From contig CBFHLY010000025.1 in NCBI GenBank assembly GCA_965656785.1, forward strand, positions 1 to 42,073: a stretch of DNA of 42,073 bases. The letters are read 5' to 3'. Of the stretch, positions 34,434 through 42,073 are shown piece after piece (the first letter of the stretch is position 1; each line of letters begins with the position of its first letter). The DNA is from JALQTD01 sp965656785. GTDB lineage: Bacteria; Bacteroidota; Bacteroidia; Flavobacteriales_D; Sanyastnellaceae. Both the position numbers and the translations under genes were made by a program. Below the pieces are notes generated by a model. The model was not told the DNA's origin. It made no database searches and saw only the letters and a program-made list of their open reading frames with translations.

Positions 34434-36155
34434 TCAATGGGCCACGAAGACATGTTTGAATTTCGTGCGTTCCGCATTGGATTCACGAAGACCGACGATG
34501 AGAAAACCCGGAGCAGACTTCAAGTTGACTTGGCCCGAAACGGCGTGGACAGGAACGGCGTCAATGAGGCGCCCGCTCACGTCGAAAACCTCGACAACTC
34601 CTTGCTGCATCAGGCCATCCCAAACAACGCTCAGCCCGTCCGTTATCTGCGTGACCATAAAATCCAAGGATGACCAAATCGGCTGCGATTGCAGGTCGGA
34701 AGCGGACAAGTCCGAAATGTTCGAACCAATGAAGCTGGTGACGAATGACCGGATCGGTTCGCACGGGGCATCCAGGGCGATTCTGATTTGATACCACTTG
34801 TTGCCCGGCGGAGGCGTGAGATCGGTGAAGGTAAAAGTCGAATTCGCCACCGTCCCGATTTGGAAGTAATTGATGCCATCGGTAGAACGGTGAACTTCAA
34901 AGTTCGGGTAGGTCAGCCCTTCATAAGCATTCCAATAAAGGTTCACCTCGCCGTTTACCCCCACCCCTGCCAACAGGTGAATCGTTCGGTGATCCGGCCA
35001 ATTATCAATGCTCGCATCGCATGAGTCGAGCGCAACCAAGTTGTAGCGCGCGCTGCTGGTGGCGGGATCAAAGTCCAAATCGATGAACTCGCTAAGGCTA
35101 TCGGCATGCACCGTTCCGATTGCCTCGAATTGGCTCGTCAAGGTGCTTTCCCGCTGGATTTCGTAGCTCGCTATGTTCGTGGCATCCGATTTGGTCCAAA
35201 TGATGCGATTCCGATCGGTTGCCGCATCGTACTCAATTGCACAAATCTCATCAGCGTTCGAGCCGTACGGAGAAAACTCCCCAAAAAGAGTAATGGGGGT
35301 GTCGTGCTGAAGGATCGAATCTGCCGAATACACGCTGACCACGTAATCCCCTTCAATCAATCCATCAAAAAAAACGAGTCCATCCATGGAATCGGATTCC
35401 AGGAGGATGCCGTCAGAGCTGAGCTCAACGAAGTGAGACGTTGTCGCGAACGCGCTATCAGGAGTCAAAAGGATGAATCCGTCTTCTGAGCAATCGGACG
35501 AGGGGTCGCCGGATTCGTATTCGATCTCACAAGCCCAAACAGGCTCCACCCAATCCGCAACTTGCCACTCGAACAGGTTGCCATCATCACTGCTCCACGC
35601 ATCACAAATGGTGATTTCCCACGTCCCATTCAATGGACAACCGTCGAACCCAGACAGTCCCTCGTTGGGCGCATAAGTTCCTTCAGGAAGACTAACCGGA
35701 GGGTTGCCACCAGCGGATGCTTCTGCAAACGTTCCCTCAGTGGATGCGTCAGACCACAAGTAGCTCCATGCCACCCCCGGATTGGAAGACGTGTAATCCG
35801 GTTGACCCAAAGACAAGCCAGGATTCAATCCCGGCAATCCCTGCATGGACTCGTGCACGAATACAACGGTGCCATTTGGACACGTAAAAGAGATGTTCAA
35901 ATCCCCCATGAACGAATGCTCAATTGCTACGCCAACTACCTGCAGTTCGGATGGCAAATCGCCCCAAGTGGCCTCCTCAGCAAATCCCGAAACGTATGCG
36001 GTATCATGGAAACAATTGAGGCCGTTATCCGGAATGTACCCTTCACTGGAGCCACTCGTTAAAAAGCTCAAGCATTGGGCGTTAGCATGCCCCTGAACGA
36101 AAGAGCCAACAAAAAGAAGCAGGAAACTTAAGATGCTAAACGGTTGATTCATCAT
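34434..36155 (-). CDS. Secreted protein with proprotein-convertase P-domain, FN3-like repeats and T9SS type A tail
   Basis: The 573-residue protein has a signal peptide (FSILSFLLLFVGSFVQGHANAQ). An N-terminal region of about 190 residues resembles the P-domain of subtilisin-like convertases (VVGVAIEHSFMGDLNISFTCPNG and LNGTWEITICDAWSSDDGNL). FN3-like repeats follow (IASYEIQRESTLTSQFEAIG and FEVHRSTDGINYFQIGTV). The C-terminus (VEVFDVSGRLIDAVPVH, then FLIVGLRESNAERTKFKHVFV) fits a T9SS type A sorting domain. No protease domain is attached. Codons ATG 36155 and 36152 are both possible starts; the longer frame begins at GTG 36158. Base composition is AT-richer than most neighbours. Confidence 0.8.
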   Translation of the reverse strand: MMNQPFSILSFLLLFVGSFVQGHANAQCLSFLTSGSSEGYIPDNGLNCFHDTAYVSGFAEEATWGDLPSELQVVGVAIEHSFMGDLNISFTCPNGTVVFVHESMQGLPGLNPGLSLGQPDYTSSNPGVAWSYLWSDASTEGTFAEASAGGNPPVSLPEGTYAPNEGLSGFDGCPLNGTWEITICDAWSSDDGNLFEWQVADWVEPVWACEIEYESGDPSSDCSEDGFILLTPDSAFATTSHFVELSSDGILLESDSMDGLVFFDGLIEGDYVVSVYSADSILQHDTPITLFGEFSPYGSNADEICAIEYDAATDRNRIIWTKSDATNIASYEIQRESTLTSQFEAIGTVHADSLSEFIDLDFDPATSSARYNLVALDSCDASIDNWPDHRTIHLLAGVGVNGEVNLYWNAYEGLTYPNFEVHRSTDGINYFQIGTVANSTFTFTDLTPPPGNKWYQIRIALDAPCEPIRSFVTSFIGSNISDLSASDLQSQPIWSSLDFMVTQITDGLSVVWDGLMQQGVVEVFDVSGRLIDAVPVHAVSGQVNLKSAPGFLIVGLRESNAERTKFKHVFVAH

Positions 36156-36178
36156 CACAGGACGAGAGTGGGAAAAAC

Positions 36179-36206
36179 CGAAGTTAGTTCAAATAGAACA
36201 ATTCAA
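36179..36206 (-). promoter_or_regulatory. Promoter of the P-domain protein gene
   Basis: On the minus strand TTGA (36203-36206), a 16-base spacer and TAACTTCG (36179-36186) precede the start codons by about 23 bases. The spacer is slightly short. Confidence 0.4.
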
Positions 36207-36363
36207 CGAAATCACTCATCCTGATTGCTACAAGGGTCTACTAAGCCTGAAAAATGGGCCACTGCAGGATGGACATGATTGGAACCACTTGGAATATTAT
36301 GGACTCAAAATTACCGCCGGAACAAGGGGTGTTAGCGTTCTGAACGTGCCGCGCACGGGAGGG

Positions 36364-37641
36364 TCAAAGGACGACGAGGAGCCGGAGACTGGCGCCGTGG
36401 AGGATGACCGGGCCGGGGATGGCTTCGGGCAGGCAGGGGCCGGTGTGGAGGAGGCGGCCGGCGGGGTCGTACCAGCGGGCGGTCGGGTCCTCGGTGCAGC
36501 GGCCTTGGAGGGCGGGGCGCGGGGCGAGCGGGGTGACCGAGGTCGGGGTCAGGGGCGCGCTCGCGGTGGAGCAGCCGTAGGCGTTGGTGGCGACGATTTG
36601 GTAGGTGGTGCTGGGGTCCGGGCTGACGAGCGTGGTGAGGCCGTCGGCTTCGGGGAGCGGGAGGCCGTCGGCGAGCCAGGTGGGGGCGTTGGTGCCGAGG
36701 CCTGCGGCGGTGAGCGAGCCGTCGGGGTTTTCGGTCAGCCACGGGGCGAGGGGCACGGGATAGACGGTGATGGGGAGGTCGGCGGTCGCGGTGCAGGAAC
36801 CGATTTGGGCCAAAACCGAAACCCAAACCGTCCCGGGCGCCACCGCACCGGGATCGAACAGGTCGCCGAAGACGCCGGGGCCGGACCAAATGCCGCCCGC
36901 CGTGGCGGCCTCGAGGGGCACCGGCGGCGCGTCCGCGCAGAGCGGTTCGACCGGGACGGGGGTGGCATCGGGCGCCTCGACGACCTCGACGGTGCAGCCG
37001 ACCGAAATCGTCCCCACCGTGTAGGTCAGGTCGTGGAGCCCGACGCCGGCTGCGGCTGGATTGAAGGTTTGGCCTGAAACCCCGACCCCTTCGAACACCC
37101 CGCCCATCGGCATCCCCACCAGCTCCATCGGCTCCTCCCCCACACAAACCGGCCCCTGCGGGCACTCCAACGCAACGCTGACCTCCGCCTCAAACGCATA
37201 CACCACCGCCGCATCGGCAAACCCCGGCATCGGCGCCCCATTCGCATTCGTCCACCCCGCAAACGCCACGGTCGCCCCCGCCTCCATGTACGCGACCTCA
37301 AAGCCCGCCCCCCAAAGCCGCAACGTGAACGCCTCCGCCCCCGTAATCCCCTCATCCACAACGGCCGTGGTCGCGTCATCGCCATAAACGGGCAGGTTGA
37401 AATACGCCAGTCCGCCGTTCTCAATCAGCGCAGCCGCCCCGGCGCAGTTCCCGTCGGGATCGAACGCCCCGATCCACATGGCGGCCGTTCCCGGTTCGCC
37501 GTTGAGGGTAACCTGGCCGAGCATGCTGCCGGAGGCGCTGGTGGGGGTCCAGCTCCAGTCGGGCTGGGCGGAACTCGAAGAATAAATGACGAGCAAGAAC
37601 CCGCAAAGCCAAATTTTGTTTGTCAAAAGAGATTGTTTCAT
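36364..37641 (-). CDS. Secreted Ig-like-repeat protein with T9SS type A-like tail
   Basis: The 425-residue protein has a signal peptide ending near SSSSAQPDW. The first about 150 residues form a domain with WIGAFDPDGNCAGAAALIE and YGDDATTAV. Then come two or three short Ig-like repeats of the kind common in Bacteroidota surface proteins (GGVFEGVGVSGQTFNPAAAG and GGIWSGPGVFGDLFDPGAVA). The end TARWYDPAGRLLHTG, then VILHGASLRLLVVL, resembles a T9SS type A sorting domain. The gene is very GC-rich: positions 36481-36540 are 80% GC by direct count. It contains the intact copy of the 64-base repeat. Role unknown, presumably on the cell surface. Confidence 0.8.
   Translation of the reverse strand: MKQSLLTNKIWLCGFLLVIYSSSSAQPDWSWTPTSASGSMLGQVTLNGEPGTAAMWIGAFDPDGNCAGAAALIENGGLAYFNLPVYGDDATTAVVDEGITGAEAFTLRLWGAGFEVAYMEAGATVAFAGWTNANGAPMPGFADAAVVYAFEAEVSVALECPQGPVCVGEEPMELVGMPMGGVFEGVGVSGQTFNPAAAGVGLHDLTYTVGTISVGCTVEVVEAPDATPVPVEPLCADAPPVPLEAATAGGIWSGPGVFGDLFDPGAVAPGTVWVSVLAQIGSCTATADLPITVYPVPLAPWLTENPDGSLTAAGLGTNAPTWLADGLPLPEADGLTTLVSPDPSTTYQIVATNAYGCSTASAPLTPTSVTPLAPRPALQGRCTEDPTARWYDPAGRLLHTGPCLPEAIPGPVILHGASLRLLVVL
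36911..36974. repeat. 64-base near-identical repeat, copy B (partner 34163-34226)
   Basis: It lies inside the intact T9SS protein gene, where on the minus strand it encodes DATPVPVEPLCADAPPVPLE. Three differences from copy A, counted by eye. Confidence 0.85.
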
Positions 37642-37746
37642 CGCAGGGATACTTGATGCTCACTCATAGCAATCGAGAGACTTCCAGGGCATTAACGTGC
37701 GTCATCAACACGACAGAACTGACCAATCATCTGCACCAATTTCAAA

Positions 37747-38520
37747 TCACAATTCATCGCAATCCAACCCGATTAACCAAACGGGTACGTTAATCTCCTT
37801 CTCGAAATCGATGAGAAAGTCCCGCATCACATTAAAGGTTACGATTCCAGAAGACAGCAACGACTCCAATTTGCCCGTAGCTGCAATGTATACAATCAGA
37901 CCTATGCGACTTGATCGATGCGCCTTCATCAATCGAAACATGTCAACACCTCGAAGCGCATGATTTCCGAATTGTATTTCTCCTAGAACGGGCAGACGTT
38001 CTTGATGAGGAAGTTCAGCGTTCTTTCCTCTTTCGAAGCCCGCAATTAAATCAGATCTCAGTTCAACGATTTGCCGAAACAACTCTGAATCAGAGATTTT
38101 CGATTCCCACAACATCTCACCATCATGAACTGGCCGTCGTCCGAAACAGGCGTTCCAAACATTTATTACGTTGTTCAAGTGATCGATTATCGCGAAATCA
38201 AACCCCTCCTTTTTCTGACCCCATTCCCAAAAACCCTCCCTTTCTTTGACTTCAAACAGCACATCATCTCCAAACACGGATTGCATTTGCGTCCTTAACG
38301 CCTCATTGACATCCTGTGCTTTGAGGCCGGGCCGGGACTTCCCTTTTTCACTCCTCTCGGTCATATCTAAGTTTGCATCCAAGGAAATGGCCTGTAATAG
38401 CGTTTCCTTAAAAGAATCCTTATTGTACTTAAGTCCCGCAAGAATTGGCCCAGCATGATGATGAAAATACTCACTCTCTCCTGCCTGTATTCGAAATCTT
38501 TGCTTAGCCATGTTTACCAT
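37747..38520 (-). CDS. Candidate type II restriction endonuclease (BglII/BstYI-like)
   Basis: The 257-residue protein is not clearly recognised overall, but residues 178-210 read VLGEIQFGNHALRGVDMF and then SSRIGLIVYIA. E181-x-Q183 followed by N and a D-x-F helix, then a strand, resembles the active-site half of BglII/BstYI-type nucleases, which use E-x-Q instead of E-x-K. The matching upstream Asp could not be placed with certainty. It is divergent from the C5-methyltransferase gene, 183 bases away, the usual setting for a restriction gene. The region is AT-rich (38161-38220 is 38% GC by count). The start could be ATG 38520 or ATG 38511. Confidence 0.5.
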   Translation of the reverse strand: MVNMAKQRFRIQAGESEYFHHHAGPILAGLKYNKDSFKETLLQAISLDANLDMTERSEKGKSRPGLKAQDVNEALRTQMQSVFGDDVLFEVKEREGFWEWGQKKEGFDFAIIDHLNNVINVWNACFGRRPVHDGEMLWESKISDSELFRQIVELRSDLIAGFERGKNAELPHQERLPVLGEIQFGNHALRGVDMFRLMKAHRSSRIGLIVYIAATGKLESLLSSGIVTFNVMRDFLIDFEKEINVPVWLIGLDCDEL

Positions 38521-38703
38521 TTTATCGTACCGCTAATCTAAATGAAGAATCAAGAATGGGTCAATCTGAATTCTCATTCGTCCTCCGCTAATTCACAATC
38601 GTGCAGTTTTGAATTGCAAACGATTGGTGGGATTTTGGCTTGTTGAAAAACAGAGGCTGCCCTAAGTAGACGAAGACAAAGCTATTCCTGAACTTTGGAG
38701 GTC
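38521..38703. promoter_or_regulatory. AT-rich divergent intergenic region of the restriction-modification-like cluster
   Basis: The gap between the nuclease candidate and the methyltransferase must hold both promoters and possibly a control site. An imperfect -7 box (GAACTTTG, 38690-38697) lies six bases before the methyltransferase ATG. No clear palindromic operator or C-protein gene was seen. Confidence 0.35.
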
Positions 38704-39975
38704 ATGAAGAAGGAGGGCCAAACATTGCGAGTAGCCGAACTGTTCGCCGGCGTTGGGGGATTCCGTTTGGGATTAGAAGGGTGGAAAGGAAAGTCCGCAT
38801 CGAGCGGTTACACCCAGCCCCTGAACTCCCCGTTCGAGGTTGTTTGGAGCAACCAATGGGAGCCGAGCACCGTCCGCCAGCATGCGAACGAGGTCTACCG
38901 GCTTCGCTGGCCAGAAGCGAACCACTCCGGTGACGACATCGCAACTGTACCAACGAATGAAATTCCCTATCACGACGTCCTCGTGGGCGGCTTCCCCTGC
39001 CAAGACTATTCAGTGGCCACTACCCTCAAAAACTCGAAGGGACTTCTCGGAAAGAAGGGCGTATTGTGGTGGCAAATCGAACGAATCCTGCGCGAGAAAG
39101 GAAAGAAGGCACCGAAATACCTCATTCTCGAGAACGTTGATCGGTTGCTGAAGTCGCCGGCGAATCAGCGAGGTCGGGATTTCGCCATGATTTTGGCCTC
39201 CCTTGCTGACCTTGACTACGCTGCAGAATGGCGGGTCATCAATGCCGCCGAATACGGCATGCCGCAACGCCGGCGCCGCACGTTCATCGTTGCCTATCGC
39301 AAAGACACGACACATTATGCAAACCTTAAAAAGAGCGAGGCATGGCTCGAAGAAGGGGTGTTGGGCCAAGCCTTCCCCGTAAACCCCATCTATTCCATTC
39401 ACGAAGGTCTATTGGAAGGGGAACTGCATGAATTATCTACGGAGTTCAACTCCCAAAAAGGCAGCTCTCTCTCCCCTTTTGAGAATTCCGGGTGGATGCT
39501 GAACCGAAAGTTCTACACCGCAAAAACGCTCCCGGAATTCGAAGGCGAACGCGCGAGCTTGGGAAGCATTTTGCAACCGCTCAAGGACGTTCCGGAAGAG
39601 TTTCGAATTGACACCGATGATTTGGAGCGGTGGCAGTACCTCAAAGGCGCAAAACGCATTGAGAAGACAAACAAGGCGCTCGGCTACAAGTACACGTTCA
39701 GCGAAGGAGGGTTGGCGTTTCCTGACCCCATCGACCTGCCATCCCGAACCATCATTACGGGGGAAGGTGGCAAGTCTCCTTCCCGTACGAAGCACGCCGT
39801 TAAACAAGGCCGCACTTTGCGGAGGCTCACTCCAATCGAATTGGAGCGATTGAACATGTTCCCCGATGAACACACTTTTGGTCCCTCCATTCCCGATGGC
39901 AAGCGTGCCTTTTTCATGGGCAATGCGCTGGTCGTCGGTGTGGTGGAGCGAATCGGGAGCGCCCTCAATGCTTGA
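38704..39975 (+). CDS. DNA (cytosine-5-)-methyltransferase
   Basis: The 423-residue enzyme methylates C5 of cytosine in a specific DNA site. Its motifs are in standard order: motif I (AELFAGVGGFRLGLE, 11-25), motif IV with the catalytic Cys (GGFPCQDYS, C99), motif VI (LILENVDRLL, ENV 143-145), motif VIII (EYGMPQRRRRTFIVAY), a target-recognition region of about 150 residues, motif IX (RRLTPIELERLNMFP) and motif X (FMGNALVVGVVERIG). The sequence specificity is unknown. A TTG upstream extends the frame, but ATG 38704 was chosen. The gene sits between two nuclease candidates: one divergent, one convergent with 13 bases between stops. Confidence 0.93.
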   Translation: MKKEGQTLRVAELFAGVGGFRLGLEGWKGKSASSGYTQPLNSPFEVVWSNQWEPSTVRQHANEVYRLRWPEANHSGDDIATVPTNEIPYHDVLVGGFPCQDYSVATTLKNSKGLLGKKGVLWWQIERILREKGKKAPKYLILENVDRLLKSPANQRGRDFAMILASLADLDYAAEWRVINAAEYGMPQRRRRTFIVAYRKDTTHYANLKKSEAWLEEGVLGQAFPVNPIYSIHEGLLEGELHELSTEFNSQKGSSLSPFENSGWMLNRKFYTAKTLPEFEGERASLGSILQPLKDVPEEFRIDTDDLERWQYLKGAKRIEKTNKALGYKYTFSEGGLAFPDPIDLPSRTIITGEGGKSPSRTKHAVKQGRTLRRLTPIELERLNMFPDEHTFGPSIPDGKRAFFMGNALVVGVVERIGSALNA

Positions 39976-39988
39976 ATCGGCTGGAGCC

Positions 39989-40645
39989 TCAAGGTAATTT
40001 CGCAAAAGCCTCGAGCAGTTTAAGCGGCCATTTATGTTCTTGCGCAGGCATGAGCTCCTTGCCAACTCCGGCGGCAATCAGGTCATCAAGGACAATGACT
40101 AAGTTCAACGGTTCTTCCGCCAAATGTGTTGTTCGAATCAACCGTGCTTTGGGAGATTTCGGGGATAACTCATACCTCGGCTCATGATCCGTAACCATGG
40201 ATTTCGCCTCTTGGAAGTACGATTGGGTCCAATTCTTTGTCTTCAAATACTGAACGAGTTTCCTTCGATTTATAGACACTAGGCGAAAGCACTTCAACCC
40301 ATTTAAGGTTTCACCCGAGGATTGGATGTTGCTGACCAAGAAGTAATGAGTGGTTCGCTTTGCTTCATCGAACAACCACCCTTCACGGACCACTCCTGCG
40401 CTTGAAAACTCAAGTTCAAAAGCAAATGTGGGTATTGGCCTGTTGACGTAATGTGTTTGCGCCTTTTCGTCGATGCAGTAGTCCTTTCCTAGGACTTGAA
40501 TCACGACATCAATCCCATCAAGCTGCCGTTCTCTATCATGAACTCGTTCGAAACAGAATCCGAGATGTGCGTAAACCAAATCGAGGTACGGTTGCAATTG
40601 GGATTCGTTCAAAGAATCTTGGCGTCTTAGAGATGTTCGGGCCAT
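39989..40645 (-). CDS. Hypothetical protein with PD-(D/E)xK nuclease-like motif
   Basis: The 218-residue protein is not recognised by family. Residues 43-63 read DGIDVVIQVLGKDYCIDEKAQ. An Asp (D46), a spacer and D59-E-K61 fit the PD-(D/E)xK nuclease fold, and the N-terminal helices (NESQLQPYLDLVYAHLGFCF) fit as well. Large hydrophilic insertions follow (PTFAFELEFSSAGVVREGW and FYLVSNIQ-like stretches). It ends 13 bases from the methyltransferase stop on the opposite strand, so it may be a second restriction or repair component. The ATG at 40645 was chosen; a TTG at 40705 would add 20 residues without clear signal. Confidence 0.45.
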   Translation of the reverse strand: MARTSLRRQDSLNESQLQPYLDLVYAHLGFCFERVHDRERQLDGIDVVIQVLGKDYCIDEKAQTHYVNRPIPTFAFELEFSSAGVVREGWLFDEAKRTTHYFLVSNIQSSGETLNGLKCFRLVSINRRKLVQYLKTKNWTQSYFQEAKSMVTDHEPRYELSPKSPKARLIRTTHLAEEPLNLVIVLDDLIAAGVGKELMPAQEHKWPLKLLEAFAKLP

Positions 40646-40692
40646 ATTGAGTTTTGCGGCGTTTCGGGATTTACCATTTTCACAGGGTGTCG

Positions 40693-41297
40693 TCAGTAAA
40701 CGCAAGAGCCGTCATCGTAATCAGCCATGCCATCGAAGTTGAGCGCAGCCGCATCCGTACAGCCCCAAGTATCGCAACCCGTTTCGAAACTGCCCAGCAT
40801 CAACAAGAGATCCCCTACTCCAATCCAAGCATCTCCGTTGAGATCAGCTTGGCAGTATGAAGCCACACATTGCTGGAGGTTCACATTCCATACGGTTCCC
40901 GATGAGCAGAGAGCACCTGAATCGATTTGGCCCATCAAATCAGCCAAGTCATCTGAATCGCAAATTCCATTCGCGTCAGCATCTGCCATGCAATCACCTT
41001 CACAGTTGAATCCCAACTCAGGGAATTCGCAGCTCCCATCGTCCGAAGTGGCAGCAGCATCGTAGTTGCATGCGGCAATGTAGGTGCACCCCATCACCTC
41101 ATCTGAGTCGCAGACCCCATTGCCATTGGTGTCACCATTCAACACAAAATCTGAACCGTCCGAAGCTCCAGAACAAACGTCGCAGCCCACCGGGAAATGC
41201 AGGTCCCATCTTCATCTGTGGCCCATTCCGCATAAATGCAGGCTGCTGACCGTAAAGTCAGCGAATCAACAAGGTTGTCGTCACCGCACGATGGTCA
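40693..41297 (-). pseudogene. 5'-truncated, frameshifted remnant of a DGSC-repeat/dockerin-like surface protein
   Basis: The 3' part reads CDSDEVMGCTYIAACNYDAAATSDDGSCEFPE, then GICDSDDLADLMG, CQADLNGDAWIGVGDLLLMLGSF and GCTDAAALNFDGMADYDDGSCVY before a stop. This is the repeat style of large Flavobacteriales surface proteins with calcium-binding, dockerin-like motifs. Upstream, another frame continues the same repeat (AACIYAEWATDEDGTC), so a one-base deletion near 41195-41197 separates them. That upstream frame meets a stop at 41295-41297 with no ATG, GTG or TTG, so the 5' end is gone. It abuts the stop of the neighbouring PKD protein. Confidence 0.75.
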
Positions 41298-42073
41298 CGT
41301 GCCCCTTCATCATGCAGTCCGACTCGCGGCGGAAGGAGTCCCGGAAGCTCGGTGCCGTGGGGCAGTCGAAGGCCACGCCTTCTTGGACGTCGAGGAGGAT
41401 GAGCCAGGTGTAGACTTCGTTTTGGACGTAGTACTCTCCGCCCTCGAAATCGCCGATCCACCACTCATTGGGATCCTCCGTGTAGAAGACCTCCTCGCCC
41501 CAGCGGTTGAAAACGTGGAGGCGATACGCATCGAGGAGTTCGGGGTGGTTGATGGACGGTTTCCACGCGTCGTTCAGGCCATCTTCATCGGCCGTGTACG
41601 CGTTGGGAACGTAGACCTGCAAGTGGGGTTTGACCACAATCGGCAAGGAGACGGAATCGTTGCACACCTCGCTGTTGGAGGCATACAACGTCACCCAATA
41701 CGTGCCTGGATGCGAATAACTGTGCATCGGATGCGCCTCGTAGCTCGCTGCTCCGTCGCCGAAGTCCCAAGCGTAGCTCGATGCAAAGAGCGATTGGTTC
41801 GTGAATTCGATGTCTGGTTGCAGAATGGTCGTCGTCATCGGCGTGGCGGTGAAGCTCGCGCTGGGCTGCACGTATGCGCAGAACAGGTCGTCGTAGGAAG
41901 TCGTCGAAGTGCACCCTGCTTGTGAGGTCAGGGTCAGGCTCACGTCGTAGCAGTCGCCCGGCGCGTAAACGTTCCCGGTGGCGCCCACCGCTGTTGAGTA
42001 GTCGCCGTCACCGAAGAGCCACATGTACTGCAAGGCCTCGTCGAAAGTGCCCGCCGTGAAGGTCACTTCTTCC
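41281..42073 (-). CDS. PKD-domain protein with T9SS type B sorting domain (partial, N-terminus beyond window)
   Basis: The frame is open from the right edge (EEVTFTAGTFDEALQYMWLF) to the stop at 41281-41283, so only the C-terminal 263 residues are seen. PKD repeats are visible in YMWLFGDGDYSTAVGATGNV and ASSYAWDFGDGAASYEAHPM, each with the W-x-F/D-FGDG signature. The last about 90 residues (VPNAYTADEDGLNDAWKPSI, HVFNRWGEEVFYTED, YTWLILLDV) form a gliding-motility-type T9SS type B sorting domain. It would be exported to the surface. The gene abuts the truncated repeat protein. Confidence 0.85.
   Translation of the reverse strand, partial: EEVTFTAGTFDEALQYMWLFGDGDYSTAVGATGNVYAPGDCYDVSLTLTSQAGCTSTTSYDDLFCAYVQPSASFTATPMTTTILQPDIEFTNQSLFASSYAWDFGDGAASYEAHPMHSYSHPGTYWVTLYASNSEVCNDSVSLPIVVKPHLQVYVPNAYTADEDGLNDAWKPSINHPELLDAYRLHVFNRWGEEVFYTEDPNEWWIGDFEGGEYYVQNEVYTWLILLDVQEGVAFDCPTAPSFRDSFRRESDCMMKGHVTIVR

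Noticed and set aside
39989..40645. Vsr mismatch endonuclease next to the cytosine methyltransferase
   Set aside because: Vsr proteins are shorter and have different signatures; only the generic D...D-E-K pattern was seen.

Overview
The window looks like a chromosomal piece of a GC-rich member of the Bacteroidota, probably Flavobacteriales or a near relative. The signs are several very large secreted proteins ending in type IX secretion (T9SS) sorting domains, a DUF3276 gene, a parA-parB-DUF5683-lepB-WbqC block, a GldI-like FKBP lipoprotein next to nrnA, and a Bacteroidota-type -7 promoter box (TAnnTTTG or TAnnTTCG) in front of many genes. No rRNA or tRNA gene, CRISPR array or insertion sequence was seen.

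Layout. 1-2089 (minus) holds a membrane ferredoxin-like protein (runs off the left edge) and an FAD/NAD oxidoreductase. 2138-6001 (plus) holds mtaB, an Lgt-family protein and a three-gene ECF sigma / small membrane protein / exported sensor unit, ending at a bidirectional terminator. 6029-7826 (minus) holds msrB and a DEAD-box RNA helicase. 7948-10655 is a PKD-rich T9SS protein with a single-base frameshift beside G7 tracts. 10711-20632 (plus) carries DUF3276, an MBL hydrolase, parAB, DUF5683, lepB, WbqC, gcvT, comB, a phospholipase C/S1-P1-like protein and a queuosine-mannosyltransferase-like protein, interrupted by an orphan RelE/ParE-like toxin on minus. 20610-24021 holds a thioesterase, dnaA with an AT-rich upstream region, a low-molecular-weight tyrosine phosphatase and an RsmI-like methylase. 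24011-26297 (minus) holds a lipoprotein, the FKBP-like protein and nrnA. 26335-28342 (plus) holds DUF6702, nth and an ATP-grasp-like protein. 28315-33833 (minus) is thrA-thrB-thrC preceded by fabI.

From about 33.9 kb to the right edge the character changes to an accessory region. It has a degenerate gene remnant, two T9SS cargo proteins of very different base composition, and an AT-richer restriction-modification-like cluster (a BglII-like E-x-Q nuclease candidate, a C5-cytosine methyltransferase and a PD-(D/E)xK candidate). It ends with a 5'-truncated, frameshifted surface-protein remnant directly behind a second PKD/T9SS type B protein cut by the right edge.

Genes are packed tightly: ATGA, GTGA or TGATG stop/start overlaps are common, and four convergent pairs overlap by 11 to 28 bases. 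The best candidates for new biology are the restriction-modification-like cluster with two nuclease candidates, the -7 boxes that sit 4 to 8 bases from start codons (suggesting leaderless mRNAs), and the Lgt-family protein that has Tyr where Lgt has its conserved His.
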